From Azospirillum canadense (GTDB taxonomy: Bacteria; Pseudomonadota; Alphaproteobacteria; Azospirillales; Azospirillaceae), in assembly GCF_025961225.1 (NCBI RefSeq), contig NZ_JAOQNG010000010.1:1-47500 (forward strand): DNA of 47,500 nt, written 5' to 3'. Below the pieces are notes generated by a model. The model was not told where the DNA came from. It saw only the letters and a program-made list of their open reading frames with translations, and did not search any database. The translations under genes were made by a program, and so were the position numbers. Each line of letters begins with the position of its first letter. Positions within the stretch are counted from its first letter, which is position 1. Shown in pieces: positions 23,005-30,988 of the stretch.

Positions 23005-23843
23005 CAACGTCCCCTGGAAAGGCCTTCGGAATCATCCCCGGCCAGCGCCGCGGTGAGGGGGCGCGCCAGGAACAGGTGATTTCGGTTGATGCGCCGCCGC
23101 CGTCGCCGGTGGGGGCTCAACACATCCGCCGAGGCGACGAGCGTCGCCTCCAGCCCGGCTTCGAACATGCGCTGCGGCGTGTCGGTTCCGTAGATGCGGT
23201 AATGGTAGGGGTGCCCATAGGCGGCGAGGCGCTTGGCCGGCGTGTCCACGGCCGGGTCCTCCCGCGTGACCCCGCGGGGGTCGAAGGGGAACAGAAGGAC
23301 CGCGATTCCCGACGGCTTCAGCACCCGCGCGATCTCGCTGAGCGCAGCGCGATCGTCGGGCACATGCTCCAGCACATGGCTCGACAGCACCAGGTCGAAG
23401 CGCCCGTCCGGAAAGGGCAGGTCGGTCAGGTCGGCCCGAACGTCCGCCTTGGGGTTGAAGCGGTCCAGAGTCAGGTAACGGCGGCCATGCCGGGCCCGAA
23501 GGGCGGGTTCCAGGCAGGGTTCGGGCGCGGTGTGCAGGACGCTCAACCGGCGGCGCAGGAGGGGGGTGCGTTCCGATAGGAAGGTCCACAGGAAGCGGTG
23601 CCGCTCCAGCGACCCGCATTCCGGGCAGCGCGCGTTGGGCCGCCCGCCCAGCCCGAAGGGCAGGAAGCGCGTCGCGCTCCGCCCACAGATGGGGCAGAGC
23701 AGGGCACCCCGGGCCGGCGTCAGGCGCCCGCGACCCTGTTCGAAGCGCGGCCGTTCATACAGCGCCTCGCGGCGGTAGACGGCGGCCTCGTCGAGCCCTC
23801 TCTCCTCGATCTCGGGCAGCAGGCGGGAAAGGCCGTGGAGCAT
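23004..23843 (-). CDS. zinc-ribbon SAM-dependent methyltransferase
   Basis: A 279-residue protein with an N-terminal four-cysteine zinc ribbon (Cys50, Cys53, Cys73, Cys76: CPICG and CPECGSLERHR) and a class I methyltransferase domain of the Methyltransf_11 type. The latter shows DLPFPDGRFDLVLSSHVLEHV and the post-motif LKPSGIAVLLFPFD. The ribbon plus ERHR segment is typical of methyltransferases that work on glycan or lipid-linked substrates, but the substrate is unknown. A very basic run (HRRRRRRINRN, near 249-259) lies near the end. The first base of the next gene overlaps its stop codon. It starts at ATG 23843. Confidence 0.85.
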   Translation of the reverse strand: MLHGLSRLLPEIEERGLDEAAVYRREALYERPRFEQGRGRLTPARGALLCPICGRSATRFLPFGLGGRPNARCPECGSLERHRFLWTFLSERTPLLRRRLSVLHTAPEPCLEPALRARHGRRYLTLDRFNPKADVRADLTDLPFPDGRFDLVLSSHVLEHVPDDRAALSEIARVLKPSGIAVLLFPFDPRGVTREDPAVDTPAKRLAAYGHPYHYRIYGTDTPQRMFEAGLEATLVASADVLSPHRRRRRRINRNHLFLARPLTAALAGDDSEGLSRGR

Positions 23844-23907
23844 GCGGTCGGAACACCCTTCTTCGGCAAATCTTGTGACCGGCGGGTCCCGGCGGGAGAC
23901 GGCCCGT

Positions 23908-24561
23908 TCAGAACAGTTCGATGTCGCCCTCGATCTCGGTCGTGCGCAACCGTTCCATGAAGGAGGCTTCCGACCGTGCGATGTCCCGCACCGTCTCCTC
24001 CCCGATCAGGCGGCGCTGCGTACGCCCGCTGGTCGGAAAGAAGCGCACCGCGCGGGGCGCGGTGCCGCCGACGTCCCAGCTGATGGTCGGGATGCCCTCG
24101 GTCGCCAGATACTCCATCACGAACTCGACATTGCGCTGGCCGACGTTGGCGCTGCGGCCGCTGACCGCGTTGACGCTGGCCCCGCCGAAGATCTTGGCGC
24201 GCAGCCGGTCGCGCCGTCCGGTGACCGACAACAGCCGGTTGATCAACTGCTCCATCGCGGCGCTGCCGTAGCGCGAGGCAACGGACAGCCGGTCGTTGCC
24301 CTGGTCCGGCAGCAGGAAATGGTTCATGCCGCCGATCGCGGCGACGGGGTCGAACAGGCAGGCGGCGACGCAGGAGCCGAGCGTGGTCGTGATGATCACG
24401 TTCGGATCGTCGCTGACCACGCAGCCGCCGACCACGATGTTGACCATCTCCGCCCCAAGCCGCCGGTCGTGGTAGCGGTTGGCCGCAATGTCTCCATGCT
24501 CCACCGGACTTCCGGTGCGCCGCCGCGCTTGGCTGGTCGGCCCTGTCGGTGTCATCGGCAT
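23908..24561 (-). CDS. cheD: chemoreceptor glutamine deamidase CheD
   Basis: CheD deamidates glutamines of chemoreceptors and, in many bacteria, binds CheC. Catalytic residues are visible: Cys64 in TTTLGSCVAACLFDP and His81 in IGGMNHFLLPD, followed by the FGGA segment (AKIFGGASVN) that the family shares. At 217 residues it has about 35 extra N-terminal residues, polar and probably flexible, and a C-terminal extension. The ATG at 24561 follows GGGGATT at a good distance; a second ATG two codons on is possible. It is not in a chemotaxis operon here: neighbours are a methyltransferase and dacB. It could serve receptors encoded elsewhere. Confidence 0.94.
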   Translation of the reverse strand: MPMTPTGPTSQARRRTGSPVEHGDIAANRYHDRRLGAEMVNIVVGGCVVSDDPNVIITTTLGSCVAACLFDPVAAIGGMNHFLLPDQGNDRLSVASRYGSAAMEQLINRLLSVTGRRDRLRAKIFGGASVNAVSGRSANVGQRNVEFVMEYLATEGIPTISWDVGGTAPRAVRFFPTSGRTQRRLIGEETVRDIARSEASFMERLRTTEIEGDIELF

Positions 24562-24644
24562 GGCAATCCCCGGTCGCGCGTCCCTCTAGTGTACAGCGCC
24601 GTCCCCGCTTGGCAACCGCGGCGGTGGCCGGCCGGCGCGCGATC

Positions 24645-26174
24645 TCACAATTGCGCAATCCACAGCGCCAGCAGGTCGGCTTGGAGCGTCCGGGCACGGG
24701 CAAGCCATGCGCGGGCTTCCGGCGGAATCTCGGCGACGCGGCGGTCCATGGCGGCGTCCATGGCGCGGCGCAGCCCCTCATCCGCCACGAAGAAGGCGAA
24801 GCCGAGCCGGCGCCCGCCGGCCGTGACCAGCGTGCCGGCCAGCGCCTTGGCGTAGGCCAGCGTGCCGGATTTGGCGTGGACCCCATGGGGCAGGATCTTG
24901 CCCTCGTCTTCGCCGGGCAGCAGGTCCCAGACGTCCGGCCCGGCCGCGCGCAGCACCGCGGCCATCTGCGCGGGCGTCACCCGCGACGCGGTGTTGAGGC
25001 CGGAGTGGTTGAGCAGGCGCCAGCCCGTCCAGTCGGTCTTGGGCAGGGCCGCCATGGGCAGGGCCGACAGCACCGCCGCCGACTGGGACAGGGTTGCCGC
25101 CCTGGGGTCGAGACGCCGGGCGGCGGCCAGCCCGATCAGCTCCGCCGACAGGTTGTTGGAATAGCGCAGCACCTGCCGGGCCAGCACGCCCAGCGCCTCG
25201 CTCCGGTGCAGGGCGGCGAGCGTGGCGGACGGCGGCACCATTCCCGGCGCCGGGGCTGGAAGCGCGATGCCGGTGTCGGCGGCAATGCGGCGGAAGACAT
25301 TCGCGGCGGCCAGCCCAGGATGGGTGACGGGCAGCCAGACGCTGGATGCGGCTCCCGGCCGCGGGGCGAGGCGCCAGCGCTCCCCCTCCCGGGTCGCCCC
25401 CTCCTTGGCGGAAAACCCGTTGTTTGAGACGGGTGTGACGGTCAGCGCCTCGCCCGCGGCGATCTCCACGGCCACGCTGTCCAGCGGCACACGCCCCGCG
25501 TCGGACACCGACCACGCCGATGCCCGCACGGGTTGCCCCGGGCGAGCCGTCCAGGACAGCTGGAAGCGGTTGAAGTTGACCGACAGCGCCCCGACCCCGG
25601 TGTTGTAGCCGGCCGTCCAGGGCTGCCCGGAATCGATCTCCGGCAATTCCGGCAGGGCCGAGGTGTCGAACAGGAACCGGCCGGAGACCCGTGCGATCCC
25701 TATGGCGCGCAACTCCGCCGCCAGTTCCATCAGCCCTTCGGTGGCCAGGGATGGGTCGCCACCGCCCTTCAGGACCAGATCACCGTCGAGCACGCCGTCG
25801 CGCAGCGTGCCGGTGATGTGCAGGCTGGTCTCGAACCGGTGCTCCGGCCCCAGGATCGCCAGGGCCGCGGCAATCGTCGGCAGCTTGGCGACGGAGGCCG
25901 GGGCGAACGGTCGGTCAGCCTGCCGCGTGGCGATGGGTGCGCCATTGTCCAGATCAAACAGGATGTAGCCGACATCCTCCGCCCGGAATCCGGAGCGGGC
26001 GACAACCTCGCGGTCATCCGGACTGGAAATGGCCAGACTGGAAATGGCCGGACTGGAGATGGCCGAGCCGGGGACGCTGGCGCCAGAGAGGGTCTGGGCA
26101 TGGATGGTCGCCGTGGCGGAAACCGCCATCAGGCCGACCAGCAGGACCCGCAGGGAGATGATCAGGAAGCGCAT
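24645..26174 (-). CDS. dacB: D-alanyl-D-alanine carboxypeptidase/endopeptidase (PBP4 family)
   Basis: A 509-residue periplasmic class C penicillin-binding protein that trims and cuts peptidoglycan cross-links. Active-site motifs are complete: S94-V-A-K97 (FAPASVAKLP), S339-N-N (RYSNNLSAELIG) and K435-S-G (HAKSGTLAYA). An N-terminal signal peptide (LRVLLVGLMAVSATATIHA) ends near residue 26. After it, residues 36-52 (with AISSPAISSLAISSP) come from three 15-bp DNA repeats at 26021-26065. A large insert between the first and second motifs (about 140-310) is the normal extra domain of the family. The start ATG at 26174 is clear. It is probably monocistronic. Confidence 0.94.
   Translation of the reverse strand: MRFLIISLRVLLVGLMAVSATATIHAQTLSGASVPGSAISSPAISSLAISSPDDREVVARSGFRAEDVGYILFDLDNGAPIATRQADRPFAPASVAKLPTIAAALAILGPEHRFETSLHITGTLRDGVLDGDLVLKGGGDPSLATEGLMELAAELRAIGIARVSGRFLFDTSALPELPEIDSGQPWTAGYNTGVGALSVNFNRFQLSWTARPGQPVRASAWSVSDAGRVPLDSVAVEIAAGEALTVTPVSNNGFSAKEGATREGERWRLAPRPGAASSVWLPVTHPGLAAANVFRRIAADTGIALPAPAPGMVPPSATLAALHRSEALGVLARQVLRYSNNLSAELIGLAAARRLDPRAATLSQSAAVLSALPMAALPKTDWTGWRLLNHSGLNTASRVTPAQMAAVLRAAGPDVWDLLPGEDEGKILPHGVHAKSGTLAYAKALAGTLVTAGGRRLGFAFFVADEGLRRAMDAAMDRRVAEIPPEARAWLARARTLQADLLALWIAQL
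26021..26065. repeat. three 15-bp tandem repeats inside dacB
   Basis: Units are GACTGGAAATGGCCA (26021), GACTGGAAATGGCCG (26036) and GACTGGAGATGGCCG (26051). They encode an Ala-Ile-Ser-Ser-Pro/Leu repeat in the mature protein just after the signal peptide; the frame is kept whatever the copy number. Confidence 0.85.
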
Positions 26175-26332
26175 GGTCCGGCAGTCTAACGCAAAGGGCG
26201 CGGCCCCGCCGGTAGCATTCGGAGGTTTTGTCGGGGCGGAACGGATCGATTCTTGCTGCGAAAAAGGCCAAGCTCCCCTACCATAACGAGTCTAAAGGGT
26301 CCCCGCGCGAATAGGGTAAAGGCACGCTGCCA

Positions 26333-28207
26333 ATGATGTCACGGCGTCGGGACGTGAAATTCGAAGTGGTCGTCGAACAGGGCGGCAAGCCCAACATCGA
26401 CGGAGTCTTCGAGGACGAGGCGGCGGCGCGGGAACGGGCCGGCTATTTGCTGCGCCTTGCAAAATTTCCGGTTGTCCGGATCATGAAGGTCAATGGGGCG
26501 GGAAAGGAAGAGGTCATCTTCCAGAAGGCGTCCTCGGGCGGCGCCAAGACCACGACCATCTCGCACATCGACGATGCCGAAGTTTCCGCCGCCGATCTCT
26601 GTACCGATGCCCTTCAGGTCTTCTCCTTCGCCAGCCGCAAGGTGTTGCTGCGGTTGCTGCGTGGCTATTGGGACGAGCAGGCGGTGATTCCGGCGGAGCA
26701 ACTTCACCGCTATTACCCGCTGCGCTACTTCGAACGCGAAGCGCTGCTGTTCAACCCGGCGATCATGCGGCTGGCCACGCTCCAGGCGCCGCTGCTGGGA
26801 ATCAAGCCTTTCGACCGGCACGACCAGATCCTCCGCCTGTTCGGGGCGCTGAAGGAGCTTGCGCAGGCCTCCGACACGCTCGCCCCCTTCGATCAGGCGC
26901 TGGCGCGCGGCGGCGTGGCGGGGCTGCTGGCGGCGACGCTCGACCGTGCGCCTGAGGAGCGCGACCGGCTGGTCACCCACGCCTTCGGCGCGGTGCTGGA
27001 GCCGTGCCGCGACTGGCCGTCCAAGGTCACCGCGATCCTGCGCTTCCACGAGGAGGGTGACACCGAGAACGGTTGCGTCATCGACCAGTTTCTGGCGGAG
27101 ACGGTGGACGGGCGGGAGCCGGTGCGCGCGCTGATCGGCTACGCGCCCGACCTGGGGACCGCGCTGCAGAGCCTGCTGGCGGCAATCCACGGCGACCTGG
27201 ACGACCGGCTTCCCCTGACGGACGAACTGCTGGCCCTGTCCAACGCGCTGGGCGGCGGCGGCTTTTTGGAGACGCGGGGGGCGCTGCTGCGGCGCGTCCA
27301 GGGCGGATTGGGCGGGCTGACGCCGCTGACCCGGACGTCCGATTCTGCGGAGGGCAAGGCCTTCCAGGCGCTTCTGGACCGGCTGGCCAGCTTCGACGGC
27401 TATCTGGGCGGCCCGGCGATGGCGGAATCGCTCACCCGCCGGGCGAAGATGGTTTGGGGGGCGGGCGGGCAGGACGCGGCCTTCGACGCGACGGTGCAGC
27501 GGCTGGCTGGGCGCCTGCCCATGCCGGCGCAGCGCATCGGCTTCCTGCTCGACCTCGCGACTAGCCCCTTCGGCCGGCACAAGGCCAGCGTGCTGATCCG
27601 GCAGGTGGCGGGCGAGTTCGAGCGCGTGACCTCCGCCCGCGAACTGGCGGCACCCGGCGTCAGCGTGGACGAGGTGCGTGCCGGCCTGGGTCGCCGGCTG
27701 CGCGCCGCCGGCATCCCGCGCGCCCTGGCCGAGGGGCTGATCGCCAAGATCGCCTCCATCCCCGACGGGCAGCGCTCGCTCAGCACGCCGCTGCTCGGCG
27801 CGCCCGCACCATCGCCTGCGCCGACGGCGCACTCCGCGGAGCAGACGGTCGACGTGCGGGCACCAAAGGCGGTTACGGTGCGGCTGGTCCTGTCCTTCCG
27901 CGGGCAGACCCACAGGATACCGGACGATGGACCGCAGCTGGTCATCGGACGGTCGTCGCAATGCGGGATCGTTCTGGACGTTCCGTCGGCCTCGCGCCAG
28001 CACGCGTCGCTGTTCCAGCAGGACGGCGTTTTCGTGCTGGAGGATCTCAGCCGCAACGGCACACGGGTTGTGGTGGCGGGCGCCGAACCGCAGGTGCTGG
28101 CGCAGGGCGACACGATCCCGCTCGGGCCCCGCGGGGAGATCGTCATCGGCGCCCCCGAGCTGGGGGAGGAGCCCGCCCGCATCGCCTGGGAAGTCACCCG
28201 GGGCTGA
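26333..28207 (+). CDS. large FHA-domain protein
   Basis: A 624-residue cytoplasmic protein. The first 60 or so residues (KFEVVVEQGGKPNIDGVFED, then VVRIMKVNG and EEVIFQK) look like a small alpha/beta domain. Residues about 80-480 are helical, with no motif I recognise. A Pro/Ala-rich linker (about 487-505) leads to a canonical FHA domain at 515-620: LVIGRSSQCGIVLDVPSASR, QHASLF, then LEDLSRNGTRV, so phosphothreonine binding is likely. FHA proteins often serve Ser/Thr kinases or type VI secretion, but no such genes are here. Two ATGs (26333, 26336) are possible starts. Its 3' end overlaps the convergent phosphopantetheinyl transferase gene by 14 bp. Confidence 0.82.
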   Translation: MMSRRRDVKFEVVVEQGGKPNIDGVFEDEAAARERAGYLLRLAKFPVVRIMKVNGAGKEEVIFQKASSGGAKTTTISHIDDAEVSAADLCTDALQVFSFASRKVLLRLLRGYWDEQAVIPAEQLHRYYPLRYFEREALLFNPAIMRLATLQAPLLGIKPFDRHDQILRLFGALKELAQASDTLAPFDQALARGGVAGLLAATLDRAPEERDRLVTHAFGAVLEPCRDWPSKVTAILRFHEEGDTENGCVIDQFLAETVDGREPVRALIGYAPDLGTALQSLLAAIHGDLDDRLPLTDELLALSNALGGGGFLETRGALLRRVQGGLGGLTPLTRTSDSAEGKAFQALLDRLASFDGYLGGPAMAESLTRRAKMVWGAGGQDAAFDATVQRLAGRLPMPAQRIGFLLDLATSPFGRHKASVLIRQVAGEFERVTSARELAAPGVSVDEVRAGLGRRLRAAGIPRALAEGLIAKIASIPDGQRSLSTPLLGAPAPSPAPTAHSAEQTVDVRAPKAVTVRLVLSFRGQTHRIPDDGPQLVIGRSSQCGIVLDVPSASRQHASLFQQDGVFVLEDLSRNGTRVVVAGAEPQVLAQGDTIPLGPRGEIVIGAPELGEEPARIAWEVTRG

Positions 28208-28931
28208 ACGCCTCAGCCACCGGCCGCAGCACCGGCCCCAACTCTGGATACCAGCCGGCCCCGCGCACGGCCAGCGCCGCCACCCGATCCGGGGCGGGCT
28301 TCAGGTCGAACAACGACCAATCCTCCGCCATGCCTTCGCCCAGGGACGGGTCCATCCACAGCAGCCGGGGCGGGTTTCTGGGGGTCAGCTCCACGGCGAA
28401 GCGGTCCAGCGGCATGGACAGGCCGGCCCCGTTCGCCTTGATGACCGCCTCTTTGCGGGTCCAGCCGTTCAGGAAGGCCTGGGCGCGCAGCGCCTCCGGC
28501 ACCGCCTGGAAGGCCGCGTGCTCGGCCGGGGCGAAGAAACGTTCGGCGATGCCGTCGGCGTCGGGGACGGTGCGCAGCCGCTCGATGTCCACGCCGAGCG
28601 GCAGGGCGGGCGGCGCGCCGGGCGGGGCGATGGCCACCAGCACGTCGTCCTTGCAGTCGGCGAGGTTGAAGGCCGGCCCGTCCGGCAGGAAGGGCTTGCC
28701 CTGCGGCCCGTAGGCGAAGGAGAGGCCGGCTGGTTCCCGCCCCGTCGCCCGGCCGAGCAGATGGCGCAGCAGCCCGCGCCGCAGCACGCAGCGGTCGCGC
28801 AGCGTTTCGGTCCGGAATCGGGCGGCGCGCTCCGCCTCGTCGGGGGAAAGCAGGGCGCGGAAGCCCTCCAGCCGGCCCGACAGGGCGCCGAGATCGGCAT
28901 ACCAGACCTGAATCGCCCCGTTCCTCAGCAT
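28194..28931 (-). CDS. 4'-phosphopantetheinyl transferase, Sfp type
   Basis: A 245-residue enzyme that moves phosphopantetheine from CoA to carrier proteins of fatty-acid, polyketide or peptide synthesis. Key residues are in place: Asp115 and Glu117 (LGVDIERL) for magnesium, and Trp157, Lys160, Glu161 and Lys165 (GWTRKEAVIKANGAGL). The usual NLSHS segment reads FNLADCKDDV, so the His and second Ser that contact CoA in Sfp are missing. The two-lobed size fits the Sfp group. The start ATG at 28931 follows GAGGG. It lies alone, overlapping an FHA gene at its 3' end; no synthase gene is near. Confidence 0.88.
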   Translation of the reverse strand: MLRNGAIQVWYADLGALSGRLEGFRALLSPDEAERAARFRTETLRDRCVLRRGLLRHLLGRATGREPAGLSFAYGPQGKPFLPDGPAFNLADCKDDVLVAIAPPGAPPALPLGVDIERLRTVPDADGIAERFFAPAEHAAFQAVPEALRAQAFLNGWTRKEAVIKANGAGLSMPLDRFAVELTPRNPPRLLWMDPSLGEGMAEDWSLFDLKPAPDRVAALAVRGAGWYPELGPVLRPVAEAFSPG

Positions 28932-29027
28932 GCGCAGCCCTCATCCGCCGAAATCGGGATCATAACCGCGCTGGCCCTGTGCGGCGATTGCGCTATCATG
29001 CGGCTCCCTTTTGCCGGATTTGGAACC

Positions 29028-30008
29028 ATGGTCGACACCGCCCAGCTTGCCCCGCACCTGTCGAACGTCCTGCGCGACGCCGCCATCCCCGAACTGCCCA
29101 ACCATTACCGGGGCAAGGTGCGCGAGAACTACGACCTGCCGGACGGGCGGCGCGTGATCATCGCGACGGACCGGCTGTCGGCCTTCGACATCATCCTGAC
29201 GGCGATCCCCTTCAAGGGCCAGGTGCTGACCCAGATCGCCCGCCACTGGTTTGAAGCGACCAAGGACCTCTGCCCCAACCACGTTCTGGAATACCCGGAC
29301 CCCAACGTGGTGGTCGCCAAGCGCCTGACCATCATGCCGGTGGAGGTCGTGGTGCGCGACTATCTGGCCGGCACCACCGGCACCTCGCTTTGGACCATGT
29401 ACAAGAAGGGCCGGCGCGAGATGTACGGCCACAGCTTCCCGGACGGCCTGCGCGAGAACCAGAAGCTGCCGCAGACCATCATCACCCCGACCACCAAGGC
29501 CTTCGACGCCGGCCACGACGAGGAGCTGACCGCCGCCCAGATCGTGGAGCGCGGGCTGCTGACCCAGGCGCAGTGGGATGAGGTGACAGCCAAGGCGCTG
29601 GCGCTGTTCGCCCGCGGGCGGGAGATGGCGGCGGCGCGCGGCCTGATCCTGGTGGACACCAAGTACGAGTTCGGCTTCGACGAGGCCGGCAACATCATCC
29701 TGGCCGACGAGATCCACACGCCGGACAGCAGCCGCTACTGGTTCGCCGCCAGCTACCCGGAACGCTACGAGGCCGGGCAGCGGCCGGAGAGCTTCGACAA
29801 GGACTTCGTGCGCAGCTGGGTCACCCAGCGCTGCGACCCCTACAAGGACCCGATCCCGGAGATCCCGGCCGAGGTCGTGCTGGAGGCCGCGCGCATCTAC
29901 ATCGAGGCCTTCGAGACCATCACCGGCCAAACGTTCGAGGTCCCCGCCGCGGTGACCCCGGTCGTCGAGCGGATCCGCGCCAACCTGGCGCCCTATGTCC
30001 CGAAGTGA
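29028..30008 (+). CDS. purC: phosphoribosylaminoimidazole-succinocarboxamide synthase
   Basis: PurC joins aspartate to CAIR with ATP in purine synthesis. At 326 residues it is the long form found in yeast and many alphaproteobacteria. Diagnostic segments are YRGKVRENYDL near the N-terminus (ATP site), IIATDRLSAFD, VEVVVRDYLAGT, GLILVDTKYEFGFD and ADEIHTPDSSRYW. The ATG at 29028 precedes the conserved part by about 25 residues; another ATG at 28998 is in frame. A 2-hydroxyacid dehydrogenase gene starts 2 nt after its stop and should be co-translated. Confidence 0.96.
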   Translation: MVDTAQLAPHLSNVLRDAAIPELPNHYRGKVRENYDLPDGRRVIIATDRLSAFDIILTAIPFKGQVLTQIARHWFEATKDLCPNHVLEYPDPNVVVAKRLTIMPVEVVVRDYLAGTTGTSLWTMYKKGRREMYGHSFPDGLRENQKLPQTIITPTTKAFDAGHDEELTAAQIVERGLLTQAQWDEVTAKALALFARGREMAAARGLILVDTKYEFGFDEAGNIILADEIHTPDSSRYWFAASYPERYEAGQRPESFDKDFVRSWVTQRCDPYKDPIPEIPAEVVLEAARIYIEAFETITGQTFEVPAAVTPVVERIRANLAPYVPK

Positions 30009-30010
30009 CC

Positions 30011-30955
30011 ATGAAGATCGCCATCCTCGACGATTACCAGAACGTCGCCCGTGACTTGGCGGAGTGGCACCAGTTGCCGAACGGCAGTTCGCTGACCGTC
30101 TTCGACCGCCCGATCCCGGCGGACGAGGTCGCGGCCGCGCTGGAGCCCTACAGCGTGCTGGTGATCATGCGGGAACGCACGCCCTTCCCGGCGTCCCTGA
30201 TTGAGGCGTTGCCGAACCTGCGCCTGCTGGTGACCACCGGCCAGCGCAACAACGCCATCGATCTGGCGGCCTGCAAGGCGCGGGGCATCCCCGTCTGCGG
30301 GACGCGCATGGTCGGCACCCCGACGGCGGAGCTGACCTGGGGCCTGATCCTGGCCCTGGTGAAGCGCATCCCGGCGGAGGAACGCGCGCTCCGTGAGGGG
30401 CGCTGGCAGACGGGCCTGACGCAGGGGTTGGCGGGCAAGCGGCTGGGGCTGGTGGGGCTGGGCAAGCTCGGCACCCAAGTGGCGGCGGTCGGCCGGGCCT
30501 TCGGCATGGAGGTGGCGGCCTGGAGCCCCAACCTGACCGACGAACGCGCCGCCGCCGCGGGCGCCACCCGCCTGGACAAGCGGGAGCTGTTCGCCACGTC
30601 GGACATCGTCAGCGTCCATCTGGTGCTGAGCGACCGCACCCGCGGCGTCGTGGGGGCGGAGGAGTTCGCGGCGATGAAGCCGACCGCCCTGTTCGTCAAC
30701 ACCTCCCGCGCTGGCTTGGTGGATGAAACGGCGCTTCTGGCCGCGTTGCACGAGCACCGCATCGCCGGGGCGGGCATCGACGTCTACCCGGTGGAGCCGC
30801 TGCCGCCCGGCAGCCCCTGGCTGGACGCCCCCAACACGGTGCTGACCCCGCACCTGGGCTACGTCACCCGCGAGAACTACGAGGTCTTCTACCGCGACGC
30901 GCTGGAGGACATCCTGGCCTGGCACGCGGGCAACCCGCTGCGGGTGCTGGCATAA
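30011..30955 (+). CDS. D-2-hydroxyacid dehydrogenase family protein
   Basis: A 314-residue NAD(P)-dependent oxidoreductase of the D-isomer-specific 2-hydroxyacid dehydrogenase family. The Rossmann loop is GLVGLGKLGTQVAAVGRAFG. Catalytic residues lie in VNTSRAGLVDE (Arg), DVYPVEPLPPGSP (Glu) and LTPHLGYVTREN (His). Family members reduce pyruvate derivatives, glyoxylate or phosphonates or oxidise 3-phosphoglycerate; the substrate is not decided here. It lacks the ACT domain of SerA. It begins 2 nt after purC, at an ATG 6 nt beyond a GTG alternative. A palindromic repeat follows at 30959. Confidence 0.9.
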   Translation: MKIAILDDYQNVARDLAEWHQLPNGSSLTVFDRPIPADEVAAALEPYSVLVIMRERTPFPASLIEALPNLRLLVTTGQRNNAIDLAACKARGIPVCGTRMVGTPTAELTWGLILALVKRIPAEERALREGRWQTGLTQGLAGKRLGLVGLGKLGTQVAAVGRAFGMEVAAWSPNLTDERAAAAGATRLDKRELFATSDIVSVHLVLSDRTRGVVGAEEFAAMKPTALFVNTSRAGLVDETALLAALHEHRIAGAGIDVYPVEPLPPGSPWLDAPNTVLTPHLGYVTRENYEVFYRDALEDILAWHAGNPLRVLA

Positions 30956-30958
30956 GAG

Positions 30959-30985
30959 CCCTCTCCCGCCGGAGGCGGGCGAGGG
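30959..30985. repeat. CCCTCTCCC-type palindrome
   Basis: A 12-bp stem with one mismatch (CCCTCTCCCGCC at 30959-30970 with GGCGGGCGAGGG at 30974-30985, loop GGA) lies between two convergent genes. It is another copy of the family at 2707-2727 and 10780-10802 and could serve as a transcript end for both genes. Confidence 0.75.
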
Positions 30986-30988
30986 AAC

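Noticed and set aside
23720..24886. 388-codon minus-strand frame over cheD and dacB ends
   Set aside because: cheD and dacB occupy other frames with complete motifs.
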